Positions 1-9,883 are shown, numbered from the stretch's first letter. The stretch is DNA of 64,000 nt from Coprococcus sp. OM04-5BH (GCF_003482105.1 NZ_QULM01000001.1:930001-994000), one strand, 5' to 3'. Made by a program: numbers and translations. Notes: generated by a model from the sequence alone, not told the origin.

Positions 1-785
1 TGGATACTACAACGCATGAGATTATACTTTCTTTTTTGGGGAATGTGCAGATGGAAGTCATTTGTGCCATCCTTGAGGAAAAATATCATGTGGAGGCAGA
101 AATAAAAGAGCCTACTGTTATATATATGGAAAGACCGCTTAGAAAAGCAGAATATACCATCCACATAGAAGTCCCGCCAAATCCTTTCTGGGCTTCTGTC
201 GGGTTGTCCATAGAGCCGCTCCCTATTGGAAGCGGAGTGCAGTATGAAAGCAGAGTTTCACTTGGATATTTAAATCAATCGTTCCAAAATGCGGTTATGG
301 AGGGGGTTCTTTATGGCTGCGAGCAGGGGCTGTATGGATGGAAAGTGACAGACTGTAAAATCTGTTTTGAATATGGATTGTATTATAGTCCTGTAAGTAC
401 CCCCGCAGACTTTCGGCTGCTTTCCCCTATCGTATTGGAGCAGGCTTTAAAAAAAGCAGGGACAGAACTATTAGAGCCATATCTCCACTTTGAAATTTAT
501 GCACCGCAGGAATATCTCTCACGGGCGTATCATGATGCTCCAAGGTATTGTGCAGATATTGTAAGTACTCAGATAAAGAATGACGAGGTCATTCTGAAAG
601 GAGAAATCCCTGCTAGATGTATTCAAGAATACAGGAACGATTTAACTTATTTCACAAATGGGCAGGGAGTCTGCTTGACAGAGTTAAAAGGATACCAGCC
701 AGCTATTGGTAAATTTATTTGCCAACCCCGCCGCCCGAATAGCCGTATAGATAAGGTTCGGCATATGTTCCACAAGTTAGCTTAA
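1..785 (+). CDS. tet(O): tet(O)-like ribosomal protection protein, 3' part only
   Basis: Frame is open from base 3, so the gene enters from outside the window; about 260 C-terminal residues of a protein normally near 639 are present. Ribosomal protection proteins are EF-G-like GTPases that displace tetracycline from the 30S subunit. The visible part holds domains IV and V, with the family's C-terminal stretch [16 protein letters not shown]. The ending [29 protein letters not shown] tail matches what I recall of Tet(O) rather than Tet(M) or Tet(W). The GTPase domain is not visible, so a mosaic allele such as O/32/O cannot be excluded. Confidence 0.88.
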   Translation, partial: DTTTHEIILSFLGNVQMEVICAILEEKYHVEAEIKEPTVIYMERPLRKAEYTIHIEVPPNPFWASVGLSIEPLPIGSGVQYESRVSLGYLNQSFQNAVMEGVLYGCEQGLYGWKVTDCKICFEYGLYYSPVSTPADFRLLSPIVLEQALKKAGTELLEPYLHFEIYAPQEYLSRAYHDAPRYCADIVSTQIKNDEVILKGEIPARCIQEYRNDLTYFTNGQGVCLTELKGYQPAIGKFICQPRRPNSRIDKVRHMFHKLA

Positions 786-836
786 CAGCTTGCAAAAGTC
801 ATATAAAATGAGATTTGAAAGGATTAGAGACTAATT

Positions 837-1010
837 ATGATGAAATGCGAATGGATATTGTGTCCTGTTTGAGGGAGCAAAACCCGTAATAAAATTAGGA
901 AGGACACTGTTTTGGAGAATTATCCCCTTTATTGTCCAAAATGCAGACAAGAAAGATTGATTAAAGTTGACAACTTGAAGATAACTGTCATCAAAGAGCC
1001 AGACGCTTAA
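837..1010 (+). pseudogene. cysteine-rich KTR domain protein, interrupted by TGA
   Basis: Reading from ATG at 837 or 840 gives MMKCEWILCPV, then TGA at 870-872, then GSKTRNKIRKDTV and later YCPKCRQE up to TAA at 1008. Intact copies of this small zinc-ribbon-like protein, commonly found just downstream of tet genes, have CPVCG at this place, so the TGA most likely replaces a TGT or TGC cysteine codon. The CPxC pair later in frame shows that the remaining reading frame is preserved, pointing to a recent nonsense mutation. Confidence 0.72.
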
Positions 1011-1092
1011 GACGCAGAGCCGATTATTTTTGTAATATATTAGAGCATCTAGAAGAAACTATTTATCAAATTTTATGAAAAGGAATGAGCAT

Positions 1093-1527
1093 ATGTTTGG
1101 AGAAACATTGCATTGCGGTGAACTTATAAAGAGACTTAACGATGCACTTGGAAGAAAGGCTAATAATACGTTGATGTGCAATGATGTCACCCTTTCGCAG
1201 ATTAAGGTCCTCGCAACTATCAGCGAGGCAGCCGATGAGACGATAACGCTAAAAGAACTTGAAAAGCATTTTGAAGTTAAACAGGCAACGATGGCAGGAA
1301 TTGCTGCACGTCTGGAAAAAAATGGGATGATAGAGGGGTTTTATGATTCAAATGATAAAAGAATCAAACATGTAAAGCTCACGGCAAAAGGTGAGGAGAT
1401 ATGCAAGACGGCAAGAGCTTCAATGGATGAAAATGAGAGGGAACTTTTAAAGGCACTTAATGATGATGAAAAAGGACAGCTTAGAAATCTTTTGCAGAAA
1501 GTATATGACAGTATCAAGTCATGCTGA
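1093..1527 (+). CDS. MarR-family transcriptional regulator
   Basis: A 144-residue winged-helix regulator. The HTH lies around residues 45-85 (SQIKVLATIS...LKELEKHFEVKQATMAGIAARLEKNGMI) and the wing has the DKRIKHVKLTAKG sequence typical of MarR. I prefer ATG at 1093 over the ATG at 1075 because AAAAGGA sits 9 bases upstream of 1093 and nothing comparable precedes 1075. It lies 47 bp ahead of two ABC exporter genes on the same strand, the usual arrangement of a MarR repressor controlling a multidrug exporter. The ligand is unknown. Confidence 0.88.
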   Translation: MFGETLHCGELIKRLNDALGRKANNTLMCNDVTLSQIKVLATISEAADETITLKELEKHFEVKQATMAGIAARLEKNGMIEGFYDSNDKRIKHVKLTAKGEEICKTARASMDENERELLKALNDDEKGQLRNLLQKVYDSIKSC

Positions 1528-1574
1528 CTGTAGACTTATAAGGTGAATTTAATCGAAGGGAGAATGATAAAAAT

Positions 1575-3320
1575 ATGATAAAAACATTAGCAAAATGTAT
1601 GGGCAAATATAAAAAAGAATCAATTATAACGCCAATATTTACTGCAGTTGAAGTTTTTTTGGAAATTCTTATTCCATTTATAACAGCCTCAATAATTGAT
1701 AAAGGAATACAGGCCGGAGATATGAGAAAGGTTGGTATTTATGGTGGAATAATGCTTATTATAGCATTTTTGAGCCTTTTTTGTGGTATACAGGCAGGAA
1801 AGTATGGGGCGGCAGCATCAACAGGATTTGCGTGTAATCTGAGAGAGAAAATGTATGAAAATATACAGACATTTTCATTTTCTAATATTGATAAATTCAG
1901 TACAGCAGGTCTTGTAACACGTATGACAACTGATGTAACTAATGTACAGAATGCTTATCAGATGATAATAAGGAGTGTTGTGAGAGCACCTCTCATGATG
2001 ATTTGCAGTATTACAATGTGTGTAATAATAAGTCCGAGATTAAGTATTATATTTCTTGTTGCACTTATATTTTTAGGATTTGTACTTTTCTTTATTATAT
2101 ATAAAGTAACACCGGTTTTTACATCAGGTTTTGAAAAATATGATGAACTCAATGCGAGCGTTCAGGAGAATATTTCAGGAATCCGTGTTGTTAAGGCATT
2201 TGTACGTGAGGAGCATGAAAATAAAAAGTTTAATAAAGCGGCAGATAATCTTTATAAAACATTTGTTAAAGCCGAGTCATTTCTTGCATTTAACAATCCG
2301 ACTATGATGCTTGTTGTATATGGATGTATTGTTGCATTGTCATGGTTTGCTTCACATTTTATTGTGTCGGGTTCAATTACAACTGGTAATCTTACATCAA
2401 TGTTCAGTTACGTAATGAACATGCTTATGGCACTTATGATACTTTCAATGATATTTGTAATGGTTTCAATGAGTGCGGCAAGTGCAAGGCGTATTTCAGA
2501 AGTTCTTAATGAAAAAGCGGACCTTGCCAATCCGGAAAAACCTTATGAAGAAGTGGAAGACGGAAGAATCGATTTTAATCATGTTAATTTTTCATACAGA
2601 AAAAACAGTACAGAGGATACTTTACATGATATTGATATTCATATTAATGCAGGTGAGACAATTGGTATTATTGGTGGTACAGGATGCGGAAAATCAAGTT
2701 TTGTGAGCCTTATAAGCCGTCTTTATGATGTTACTGAAGGTTCTGTATGTGTTGGCGGAAAAGATGTAAGAACTTATGATATGGATGCACTCCGTAATCA
2801 GGTGGCTGTAGTATTACAGAAAAATGTCCTGTTTTCAGGAACAATACTTGACAATCTCAGATGGGGTGATGACAATGCTTCATATGAAGATTGTGTTGAG
2901 GCATGTAAACAGGCATGTGCTGATGAATTTATCGAGAGAATGCCTAAGAAGTATGATACATGGATAGAACAGGGCGGTACTAATGTTTCAGGTGGTCAGA
3001 GACAGAGACTCTGTATTGCGAGAGCATTGCTTAAAAAACCAAAGGTTCTTATTCTTGATGATTCGACAAGTGCTGTAGATACTGCAACAGACGCAAAAAT
3101 CAAACAGGCATTTGCCCAGAAAATTCCGGGAACAACAAAGCTTATAGTTTCGCAGAGAATTTCAAGTATTCAGGATGCCGACAGAATTATTGTTCTTGAA
3201 GATGGAAAAGTCAGTGGCTTTGATACACATGAGAATCTTATGGAAAATAACAAAGTTTACCGCGAAATCTGTGAAGTTCAGATGCAGGGCGGCGGCGATT
3301 TCGACGAATCGGCAGAATAG
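1575..3320 (+). CDS. ABC exporter half-transporter with degenerate ATP site
   Basis: A 581-residue protein: six predicted membrane segments (residues about 15-300) fused to a nucleotide-binding domain. Walker A GGTGCGKSS is near residue 368, signature SGGQRQR near 472, Walker B LILDD near 492. The residue after the Walker B aspartate is D instead of the catalytic glutamate and the switch histidine is replaced by Q (IVSQRIS). That is the signature of the non-catalytic partner of a heterodimeric exporter such as BmrC/D, LmrC/D or PatA/B. The gene 18 bp downstream supplies the partner. Substrate unknown; drug or peptide export is plausible. Confidence 0.92.
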   Translation: MIKTLAKCMGKYKKESIITPIFTAVEVFLEILIPFITASIIDKGIQAGDMRKVGIYGGIMLIIAFLSLFCGIQAGKYGAAASTGFACNLREKMYENIQTFSFSNIDKFSTAGLVTRMTTDVTNVQNAYQMIIRSVVRAPLMMICSITMCVIISPRLSIIFLVALIFLGFVLFFIIYKVTPVFTSGFEKYDELNASVQENISGIRVVKAFVREEHENKKFNKAADNLYKTFVKAESFLAFNNPTMMLVVYGCIVALSWFASHFIVSGSITTGNLTSMFSYVMNMLMALMILSMIFVMVSMSAASARRISEVLNEKADLANPEKPYEEVEDGRIDFNHVNFSYRKNSTEDTLHDIDIHINAGETIGIIGGTGCGKSSFVSLISRLYDVTEGSVCVGGKDVRTYDMDALRNQVAVVLQKNVLFSGTILDNLRWGDDNASYEDCVEACKQACADEFIERMPKKYDTWIEQGGTNVSGGQRQRLCIARALLKKPKVLILDDSTSAVDTATDAKIKQAFAQKIPGTTKLIVSQRISSIQDADRIIVLEDGKVSGFDTHENLMENNKVYREICEVQMQGGGDFDESAE

Positions 3321-3338
3321 TGAGAATAGGAGGAAGAC

Positions 3339-5225
3339 ATGAAAAATAAAAATGAGAACAAAGAGAAGAATCCGCTTTTATTATTAAAAAGACTTCTTTC
3401 TTATATAGTAAAAAATTATAAATTGGCATGTTTCATGGTGGTCGTTTGCATATTGGTTTCGGCACTTACGACATTATGTGGAACTTTATTTATACAGAAA
3501 CTTATTGATAATTACATTGTGCCTCTTACCCAGATGGCAGTTCCTGATTATTCACCGCTTGCACAGGCTCTTTTAAAACTTGTAGCAATATTTGCAGTGG
3601 GTGTTTTATGTTCCTACGGATATAACAGAATTATGGTAAATGTTGGTCAGGGTACTATGAAAAAGCTCCGTACAGAGATGTTTACTAACATGGAATCACT
3701 TCCAATCAGATATTTTGATACACATGCACATGGAGATATAATGTCGGTATATACAAATGATATTGATACATTAAGACAGCTTATAAGCCAGAGTATTCCA
3801 CAGGTTCTTAATTCACTTATAACACTTGTATCAACATTTGTAAGTATGATAGTTCTTGATATACCACTTACAATTGTATCTGTTATTATGGTTGCAATTA
3901 TGCTTTTTGTGACATCAAAGCTTTCCGCTGCATCTGGCAGATATTTCATTGAACAGCAGAAAGATATCGGTAAAGTAAATGCTTATATTGAGGAAATGAT
4001 GGAAGGGCAGAAGGTTGTTAAGGTATTCTGTCATGAGCAGGAAAGTCTTGAACAGTTTAAGCAGATTAATAACAAGTTAAGAGAAAGTGCCAACAATGCT
4101 AATAAAATTGCAAATATTACAATGCCTATCAATGAAAATATAGGAAATATAAGTTATGTTTTGTGTGCACTTGTAGGTGGTGTGCTTGCATTAAGCGGCT
4201 TTTCAGGACTTACAATTGGTACACTTGTAGCATTTCTTTCATTAAACAAGAGTTTCACACAGCCTGTAACAGAGATAAGCCAGCAGGTAAGCAGTATTGT
4301 AATGGCTATGGCAGGTGCCGGCAGGGTATTTGACCTTTGTGATGAAGTACCAGAGACAGATGAAGGTGATGTTGAACTTGTAAATATATGTTATGATTCA
4401 AATGGTGAAATCCATGAAACTGAAGAACTGACAGAGATGTGGGCATGGAAAAAACCAAATGCTGCAAACAAAGATGAAATGTATACAAGACTTCAGGGTG
4501 ATGTTACATTTGATGGAGTTGATTTTGGATATAATCCTGACAAAATCGTGCTTCACGATATAAAAATGTTCGCAAAACCTGGTCAGAAGCTTGCGTTTGT
4601 AGGTTCTACCGGTGCCGGAAAGACAACAATTACCAACCTTATTAACAGGTTTTATGATATACAGGATGGTAAAATCCGTTATGATGGAATTAATATTAAT
4701 CATATTAAAAAAGACGATTTACGCCGAAGCCTGGGCATTGTTTTACAGGATACCAACCTTTTTACAGGCACGATTATGGACAATATCAGATATGGAAGAC
4801 TCAATGCAGCTGATGAAGAATGTATAGCTGCCGCAAAGCTTGCTAATGCTGATGGATTTATAAAAAGACTTCCTGATGGTTATAACACAGTGCTTACCGG
4901 CGGTGGTGCGAACCTTAGTCAGGGACAGCGTCAGCTTCTTGCAATAGCGAGGGCGGCAGTTGCAGATCCTCCTGTTCTTATTCTTGATGAGGCGACTTCT
5001 TCTATTGATACACGTACAGAAAAACTTGTACAGCGTGGTATGGATGCACTTATGACAGGAAGAACTTCATTTGTTATCGCTCATCGTCTTTCTACGGTAC
5101 GGAATGCAGACTGTATTATGGTTATGGAACAGGGAAGAATTATTGAGCGTGGTACACATGACCAGCTTATGGAAGAAAAAGGCAGATACTATCAGCTTTA
5201 CACAGGAAAGTCAATCAGTGCGTAA
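3339..5225 (+). CDS. ABC exporter half-transporter, catalytic partner
   Basis: A 628-residue fused membrane and ATPase protein. Walker A GSTGAGKTT near residue 422, signature LSQGQRQ near 526, Walker B LILDEATSSID with the catalytic glutamate, and switch histidine in VIAHRLS. An extra segment of about 40 residues rich in charged amino acids (EIHETEELTEMWAWKK) separates the membrane part from the ATPase; similar linkers occur in this half of heterodimeric exporters. RBS AGGAGG lies 8 bases before the start. It should form a heterodimer with the preceding gene product in the cytoplasmic membrane. Confidence 0.93.
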   Translation: MKNKNENKEKNPLLLLKRLLSYIVKNYKLACFMVVVCILVSALTTLCGTLFIQKLIDNYIVPLTQMAVPDYSPLAQALLKLVAIFAVGVLCSYGYNRIMVNVGQGTMKKLRTEMFTNMESLPIRYFDTHAHGDIMSVYTNDIDTLRQLISQSIPQVLNSLITLVSTFVSMIVLDIPLTIVSVIMVAIMLFVTSKLSAASGRYFIEQQKDIGKVNAYIEEMMEGQKVVKVFCHEQESLEQFKQINNKLRESANNANKIANITMPINENIGNISYVLCALVGGVLALSGFSGLTIGTLVAFLSLNKSFTQPVTEISQQVSSIVMAMAGAGRVFDLCDEVPETDEGDVELVNICYDSNGEIHETEELTEMWAWKKPNAANKDEMYTRLQGDVTFDGVDFGYNPDKIVLHDIKMFAKPGQKLAFVGSTGAGKTTITNLINRFYDIQDGKIRYDGININHIKKDDLRRSLGIVLQDTNLFTGTIMDNIRYGRLNAADEECIAAAKLANADGFIKRLPDGYNTVLTGGGANLSQGQRQLLAIARAAVADPPVLILDEATSSIDTRTEKLVQRGMDALMTGRTSFVIAHRLSTVRNADCIMVMEQGRIIERGTHDQLMEEKGRYYQLYTGKSISA

Positions 5226-5279
5226 GATTTTGATTAATTGGTATTAAATAAACATTTCAAAAACACGGGGTATAAAAAT

Positions 5280-6560
5280 ATGAAATATGCTTATATTAAC
5301 GGAAAAATACTTGACGGAACCAAAGATATGCAGGTAAAAGAGGGCTTCGTCATACTTACGGACAATGATAAAATTGAGGATATTGTCAAGGCAGGCACGG
5401 ATTTGAATGGATATGAAAAAGTTGATTTAAAACGCAGATATATTATGCCCGGTCTTATAAATATGCATGTTCACCTTGCAGGTAATGGCAAGCCGCAGAA
5501 AAAACAGCGTGATAATGAGAAACTTGTAAAAATACTTATGGGAAATGCACTTATGCGTTCAATTGCATACGGTATGGTTGCCGGATTTGCAAAAACAGAG
5601 CTTATGAGCGGTGTGACAACAATAAGAACGGTTGGCGGACTTGGAAGTTTTGATACAAAATTAAGAGATGAGATTAATGCAGGAACAAAGATGGGACCTA
5701 GAATACTTGCCGCTAATGAAGGGATTTCCGTGCCTGGCGGACATATGGCTGGCTCTGTTGCTGTTGCGGCGGACAGTATAGATACAGCCTTAAAACATCT
5801 GGAGCAATCGGAAAAAGAAAAGGTTGATTTGATAAAGCTTATGATTACTGGCGGCGTAATGGACGCAAAAGAAAAAGGTGTTCCGGGTGAACTGAAAATG
5901 TCTCCGGAAATGGTAAAGGTAGTCTGTGACAAGGCACATGAAAATGGCTATTTAGTTGCTGCACATGTCGAATCTCCGCAGGGGGTGCGTGTTGCTCTTG
6001 AAAATGGTGTTGACTCAATTGAACACGGTGCAAAAATTGATGATGATACAATTAAGTTATTCAAGGAAAGAAAAGCATTTCTTTGCACAACAATTTCGCC
6101 TGCACTTCCGTATGCATTGTTTGATCGTTCGATTACCAACGCAACTGAAGTTGAACAGTTTAACGGAAATGTTGTGTTTGAGGGAATAATTGCATGTGCG
6201 AAAGCGGCACTTGAAAATGATATACCTGTCGTTCTTGGCAATGATGTCGGATGTCCGTGGATTACACAGTATGATTTCTGGAGAGAATTGTATTATTTCC
6301 ACAAATATACGGGCGTTTCCAATGCGTTTGCACTGTATACGGCAACCGCAAGAGCTGCCGAAATGGCGGGAATCGGTGATATTACCGGTACGCTCGAAAA
6401 AGATAAATGTGCAGATATGATTGTAACCGAGGAAAACCCACTCGATGACCTCAGAGCATTACGACATGTAAAAATGGTTGTCGCAAGAGGAACGATTATG
6501 GAAAATCCTAAAGTTAAAATAAATAAGCGTGTCGAGACTGAACTTGATAAATTCCTATAA
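5280..6560 (+). CDS. amidohydrolase family protein
   Basis: A 426-residue metal-dependent hydrolase of the imidazolonepropionase/Xaa-Pro dipeptidase-like subgroup. Metal ligands are visible: HVH in NMHVHLAG (near residue 63), a likely carbamylated lysine in DLIKLMITGG (near 184), H in AAHVES and SIEHGAK, and the final D in LGNDVG. No signal peptide, so it should be cytosolic. The start at 5280 (MKYAYING) is chosen because upstream codons are not conserved-looking and CGGGG lies about 11 bases before it. It follows the exporter genes by 54 bp and ends in a strong terminator, so it is probably last in that operon. Substrate unknown. Confidence 0.85.
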   Translation: MKYAYINGKILDGTKDMQVKEGFVILTDNDKIEDIVKAGTDLNGYEKVDLKRRYIMPGLINMHVHLAGNGKPQKKQRDNEKLVKILMGNALMRSIAYGMVAGFAKTELMSGVTTIRTVGGLGSFDTKLRDEINAGTKMGPRILAANEGISVPGGHMAGSVAVAADSIDTALKHLEQSEKEKVDLIKLMITGGVMDAKEKGVPGELKMSPEMVKVVCDKAHENGYLVAAHVESPQGVRVALENGVDSIEHGAKIDDDTIKLFKERKAFLCTTISPALPYALFDRSITNATEVEQFNGNVVFEGIIACAKAALENDIPVVLGNDVGCPWITQYDFWRELYYFHKYTGVSNAFALYTATARAAEMAGIGDITGTLEKDKCADMIVTEENPLDDLRALRHVKMVVARGTIMENPKVKINKRVETELDKFL

Positions 6561-6590
6561 AAAAACCCCGCTGCGGCGGGGCTTTTTTAT
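6560..6590 (+). terminator. rho-independent terminator
   Basis: Six-bp GC stem CCCCGC (6566-6571) with GCGGGG (6576-6581), TGCG loop, preceded by an A run and followed by TTTTTT. Directly after the amidohydrolase stop codon. Confidence 0.95.
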
Positions 6591-6602
6591 TCATATAGAC
6601 CT

Positions 6603-6781
6603 ATAGGACAAAATGTGTTGATAGAAACCGCCTTCAGCCCTTGAATTTCAAGGGCTGGGGGCGGTTCGATCTTTTTTGAAACAACTTTGAGGGTGGACAA
6701 AACGTGTTGATAAAAACACCTGCATCCCTTGCAAATAAAGGGAAAAACAAGGTTTAATCTTCCTTGAAACAGCAACAACGG
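6603..6781 (+). repeat. tandem duplication of the IS left end
   Basis: Positions 6606-6690 and 6695-6779 are diverged direct copies. They share GGACAAAA(T/C)GTGTTGATA, then CCCTTG, AAGGG, GGTT, ATCTT and TTGAAACA in the same order and spacing. The second copy abuts the transposase RBS. This explains why the left inverted repeat appears twice. Confidence 0.8.
6624..6677 (+). terminator. long hairpin with T-run inside IS left end
   Basis: GAAACCGCC (6624-6632) pairs with GGCGGTTC (6660-6667), and within it CAGCCCTTGAA (6635-6645) pairs perfectly with TTCAAGGGCTG (6647-6657). TTTTTT follows at 6672. It may insulate the transposase gene from read-through from outside. Confidence 0.75.
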
Positions 6782-6792
6782 AGGAAGATTAA

Positions 6793-7914
6793 ATGAATCA
6801 AGTAAATTGTCCTGTATGTGGAAATAAATGTATTAAAGCTGGAAAGACAAAAGCAGGGTCACAACGTTGGCTTTGCAGGAAATGCAATTCATCAGTTACA
6901 CACAAAATAGACAACTCTGCCAAAGAACTGCAAATCTTCTTGGATTGGTTGTTTGGAAAGGAATCCCAGTCATCAATGCCCGGAGATGGAAGAACATTCA
7001 GACGCAAAACCGCTAAATATTGGAATATATGGCCTATGCCGCCTAAAGTCGAGGACAGCAGGGATGTCTTGTATCTTGATGGTATTTATCTGGGAAGAAA
7101 AGCGTGTATTTTAATCTGTTGTGATGATAAATATGTCCTTGGCTGGTATTTATGCAGATATGAATATGCCGCTGCATGGACGGCTTTAATGAAACGTATA
7201 GCGGAACCTAGAATGGTTGTATCTGACGGTGGAACAGGGTTTGCAAAGGCACTCAAAAAAGTATGGCCGGGTGCAAAACACCAAAGATGCGTTTTCCATG
7301 TATTCTGCCAGGTAAGGCGTTACACGACATCAAGACCTAATTCAATGGCAGGTAAAGAGCTATATAACATGGCAAAAGAACTCTTGAAAATAAACACAAA
7401 AGAAGAAGCGGATTTATGGATAAAAAGATTTATTGAATGGATAAATAAGTATGAGGATTTCCTGAATGAAATGACAGTTGATGAAAATGGAAACAGGCGT
7501 CCTACACATGAACGGATACTGAAAGCAGAAAAGTCATTAATTAAACTTATCAGGGAAAACACGCTGTTTACTTATCTGGACAAAGAATTAAGGGACAAAT
7601 TTAACACACCTTCTACCAATAACAGAATTGAAGGCAGTGTCAATTCCAGACTTAGGGAAATGCTTAGAAATCATAGAGGATTATCTGTTGAAAGAAGAAT
7701 AAAAGCGGTTTACTGGTGGTGCTATATGCACTCGCCTGAACCGCTTTCATTGTCTGAAATAATAAATGTTATGCCAACCGATAAAAGCATTGCGGCAATA
7801 TATCAAAAAATGAATGAAAAGAATAAACTTGAAAAAAGTCTTTCTAGTTGGGGCGATGCCATTGTATGGAGTGATTTACATAATTATGACAGAACGTTTG
7901 TTGAATGGGATTAA
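6793..7914 (+). CDS. IS1249-like transposase (IS256 family DDE)
   Basis: A 373-residue transposase with an N-terminal zinc ribbon (CPVCGNKC ... CRKC, residues 5-36) and a Mutator/IS256-type catalytic core: D in YLDGIY (near 94), D in VVSDGG (near 140) and E in NNRIEG (near 277). C/HxxxH-like FHVF follows QRC as in the family. RBS GGAGG at 6780-6784 is 9 bases upstream. Length fits the IS1249 group. It looks intact, so the element may still be active. Confidence 0.9.
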   Translation: MNQVNCPVCGNKCIKAGKTKAGSQRWLCRKCNSSVTHKIDNSAKELQIFLDWLFGKESQSSMPGDGRTFRRKTAKYWNIWPMPPKVEDSRDVLYLDGIYLGRKACILICCDDKYVLGWYLCRYEYAAAWTALMKRIAEPRMVVSDGGTGFAKALKKVWPGAKHQRCVFHVFCQVRRYTTSRPNSMAGKELYNMAKELLKINTKEEADLWIKRFIEWINKYEDFLNEMTVDENGNRRPTHERILKAEKSLIKLIRENTLFTYLDKELRDKFNTPSTNNRIEGSVNSRLREMLRNHRGLSVERRIKAVYWWCYMHSPEPLSLSEIINVMPTDKSIAAIYQKMNEKNKLEKSLSSWGDAIVWSDLHNYDRTFVEWD

Positions 7915-7937
7915 CCCATCAACACGTTTTGTCCTAT

Positions 7938-8515
7938 AACCCATAAAACACATATAATTTGTCAAATACTCTGTTATAATTTCTCCATAATAATTGTTCA
8001 TCTGCAATTTCGCATAGATAAAAGGTTTTAATAAATAACGGATTATGATACATATAACAGGACAAATAAAAATCCAGTTTTTATTAACTAGGGATGTTGC
8101 CACTCCTTTACTCCATTGTACTGGAATTTCTGTCGGCAACTTAGAATAAGACAAAGCCCCAATAATCAAGCATAGTGCGGTAATCATAGTCCAGGTAAGC
8201 ATACTTCCCCATATATACAAAAAGCTGACTGAATCCAGTTTGAAAACAGTTCGATTATCTTTCCAATAGTCATGAAAATCTGTTACATACTGTTCTACCT
8301 GTAATTTTTCATAACTAATACTTCCTTCATCCAGCATTTTTTCGCACATGAGTTTCGCCTTATTCAAATCAGTAATCTGATTTTTTAATACTTCCTTTTG
8401 CTTCTCAAGCATTTCCTGCAATGTTACTTTTTCGGATATAATATTTCGTATATCTTCAATAGAAATTCCCAATGTACGTAGATATGCAATCTTCTTTATA
8501 TTTTCCACATCATTT
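7938..8515 (-). pseudogene. C-terminal part of a split MerR-type regulator with membrane domain
   Basis: Minus-strand frame encodes VENIKKIAYLRTLGISIEDI, the second half of a MerR DNA-binding domain, a coiled coil (residues about 30-70), then two or three hydrophobic segments including LPTEIPVQWSKG, a DUF1648-like motif. Its first 40 or so residues lie 8.3 kb away at 16849-16970, separated by an integrated element. Its 3' end is cut by the IS right end at 7937; the frame runs on into IS sequence to a stop at 7876. Originally it would have been a membrane-tethered MerR regulator. Confidence 0.85.
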
Positions 8516-8689
8516 TTATATTAAATTATATATGTCTTTTTGACTATCTTTTTATATCTCCTTAAATGTCCGCAAAGCCTTATTTTATAGGCTCTACGGG
8601 CATTTTGCTTTTGTGGTAAACCTCACATATCTAGGTCTATCTTCTTATATTTTCGCTATCAAGCGTGGTTAAAATCGTGGTAAATACTT

Positions 8690-9883
8690 CTATGCGATTA
8701 GACGCTGAACCTCTGATTTTGCGGTATCTATGGACGCATGAGCGTACCAGTTCATTGTGATACTAATGTTTGAATGTCCCATGATATACTGTAAATCTTT
8801 TGGGTTCATGTTCTTGCTTGCCAGTCTTGTGCAGAATGTATGGCGTAGCGTATGCGGTGTGATATGTGGCAAGGGATTGTCCTTGTGGTGCTTGTTATAT
8901 TTCTTTACCATACGGACAAATAAGGCGTTGTAATCAATCGCAACTTTGGGCTTGCCTTTATGATTGACAAATAAGAAATTGCTCTGTCCGTCTATCACAA
9001 ATGGTTCTGCCTTTGGGCGTTTCTTCATAACCCGTTGAAATGCCTGTATTGTTTCTCTACTTAATGGCACTTGTCTTATTCCGCTTTTCGTCTTAGGCGT
9101 TTCAATATAATAGCCCTGTTCCTTGCTCTTTAGTAACTGGTGGTCGATAATTACAACTTCATTCTTGAAATCAATATCAGCTACTGTCAGTCCGCACAGT
9201 TCCGAGATACGAAGTCCAGTCTTTAACAGTATCAGCACATCATCATAATGCTTGTGATACACATTGTCTGTCTTGATAAATGAGAGTAAGGCTTGTTCCT
9301 GTTCCTCTGTCAATGCGACTTTCTCTTTGGTATCATTTTCTAGGACTTCACTTAACTTAAAATCAAAAGGGTTCTTCCTTACACAATCGTCTTGTATGGC
9401 GATATAGAATGACGCTTTTAACGAGCGTTTATGGTTGTTAATGGTGTTATAGGAAAAGCCTTTATCTTTCATGCGTAACGCCCATTCCTTAGCGTCAGAG
9501 GGTTTTATCGCATCAATGCTCCTAGCACCCAACTTGTCCTCTTTCAATAACCGCATGAGTTGTTCCCGTTGTTTTTGTGTGCTTTTCTTCACATTCGCCC
9601 TCTGTAAGTTCTGTTTGGCATAGAGTTGGCAAAGCGTCATTTTCTTGCCTGTGCTGTCGATACCGTCCTCAATATCCCGTCTTATCTGCTGTTCCAGTTC
9701 ACGAAGTGAGGGTTTTTCCCGTTTTTCCTTTGGTGTCGGGTCTGTGGGTGTCAATCTCCAAGCATACACATATTTTGTGTTTCCAAATGCGTCTACATAT
9801 TTATATAAGTATTTCCCGTCTGTTCGTTGGCTCTCTCCAGTATGCAGGATACGTCCTTTACTATCCCGTCTTTTTTCTTTCAT
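8690..9883 (-). CDS. int: Tn916-family tyrosine integrase
   Basis: A 397-residue recombinase close in order and motif to Tn916 Int (KRRDSKGRIL, KMTLCQLYAKQN, FYIAIQDDCVRKNPFDF). Catalytic residues: R in TGLRISEL, K in TPKTKSG, HTLRHTF box, and Y in MNWYAHAS near the C-terminus. It has the N-terminal arm-binding domain. RBS GGAAAGGAGC lies upstream on the minus strand. Located about 175 bp from the element end, the usual place of int in Tn916 relatives; xis follows upstream in the same direction. Confidence 0.96.
   Translation of the reverse strand: MKEKRRDSKGRILHTGESQRTDGKYLYKYVDAFGNTKYVYAWRLTPTDPTPKEKREKPSLRELEQQIRRDIEDGIDSTGKKMTLCQLYAKQNLQRANVKKSTQKQREQLMRLLKEDKLGARSIDAIKPSDAKEWALRMKDKGFSYNTINNHKRSLKASFYIAIQDDCVRKNPFDFKLSEVLENDTKEKVALTEEQEQALLSFIKTDNVYHKHYDDVLILLKTGLRISELCGLTVADIDFKNEVVIIDHQLLKSKEQGYYIETPKTKSGIRQVPLSRETIQAFQRVMKKRPKAEPFVIDGQSNFLFVNHKGKPKVAIDYNALFVRMVKKYNKHHKDNPLPHITPHTLRHTFCTRLASKNMNPKDLQYIMGHSNISITMNWYAHASIDTAKSEVQRLIA

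Larger units (their letters stand above)
6603..7937 (+). mobile_element. IS1249-like insertion sequence (IS256 superfamily)
   Basis: A transposase gene is bounded by inverted repeats. The right end, 7918-7937, is the reverse complement of ATAGGACAAAACGTGTTGAT. The left end occurs twice: 6603-6622 (one mismatch to the right end) and 6694-6711. The right end cuts the 3' part of the MerR-like gene on the minus strand. No convincing target-site duplication is visible at either choice of left end. Confidence 0.85.

Noticed and set aside
1..785. tet(W) or tet(M)
   Set aside because: The C-terminal wording ([14 protein letters not shown]) differs from the endings I recall for Tet(W) and Tet(M) and fits Tet(O) or a mosaic ending in tet(O).
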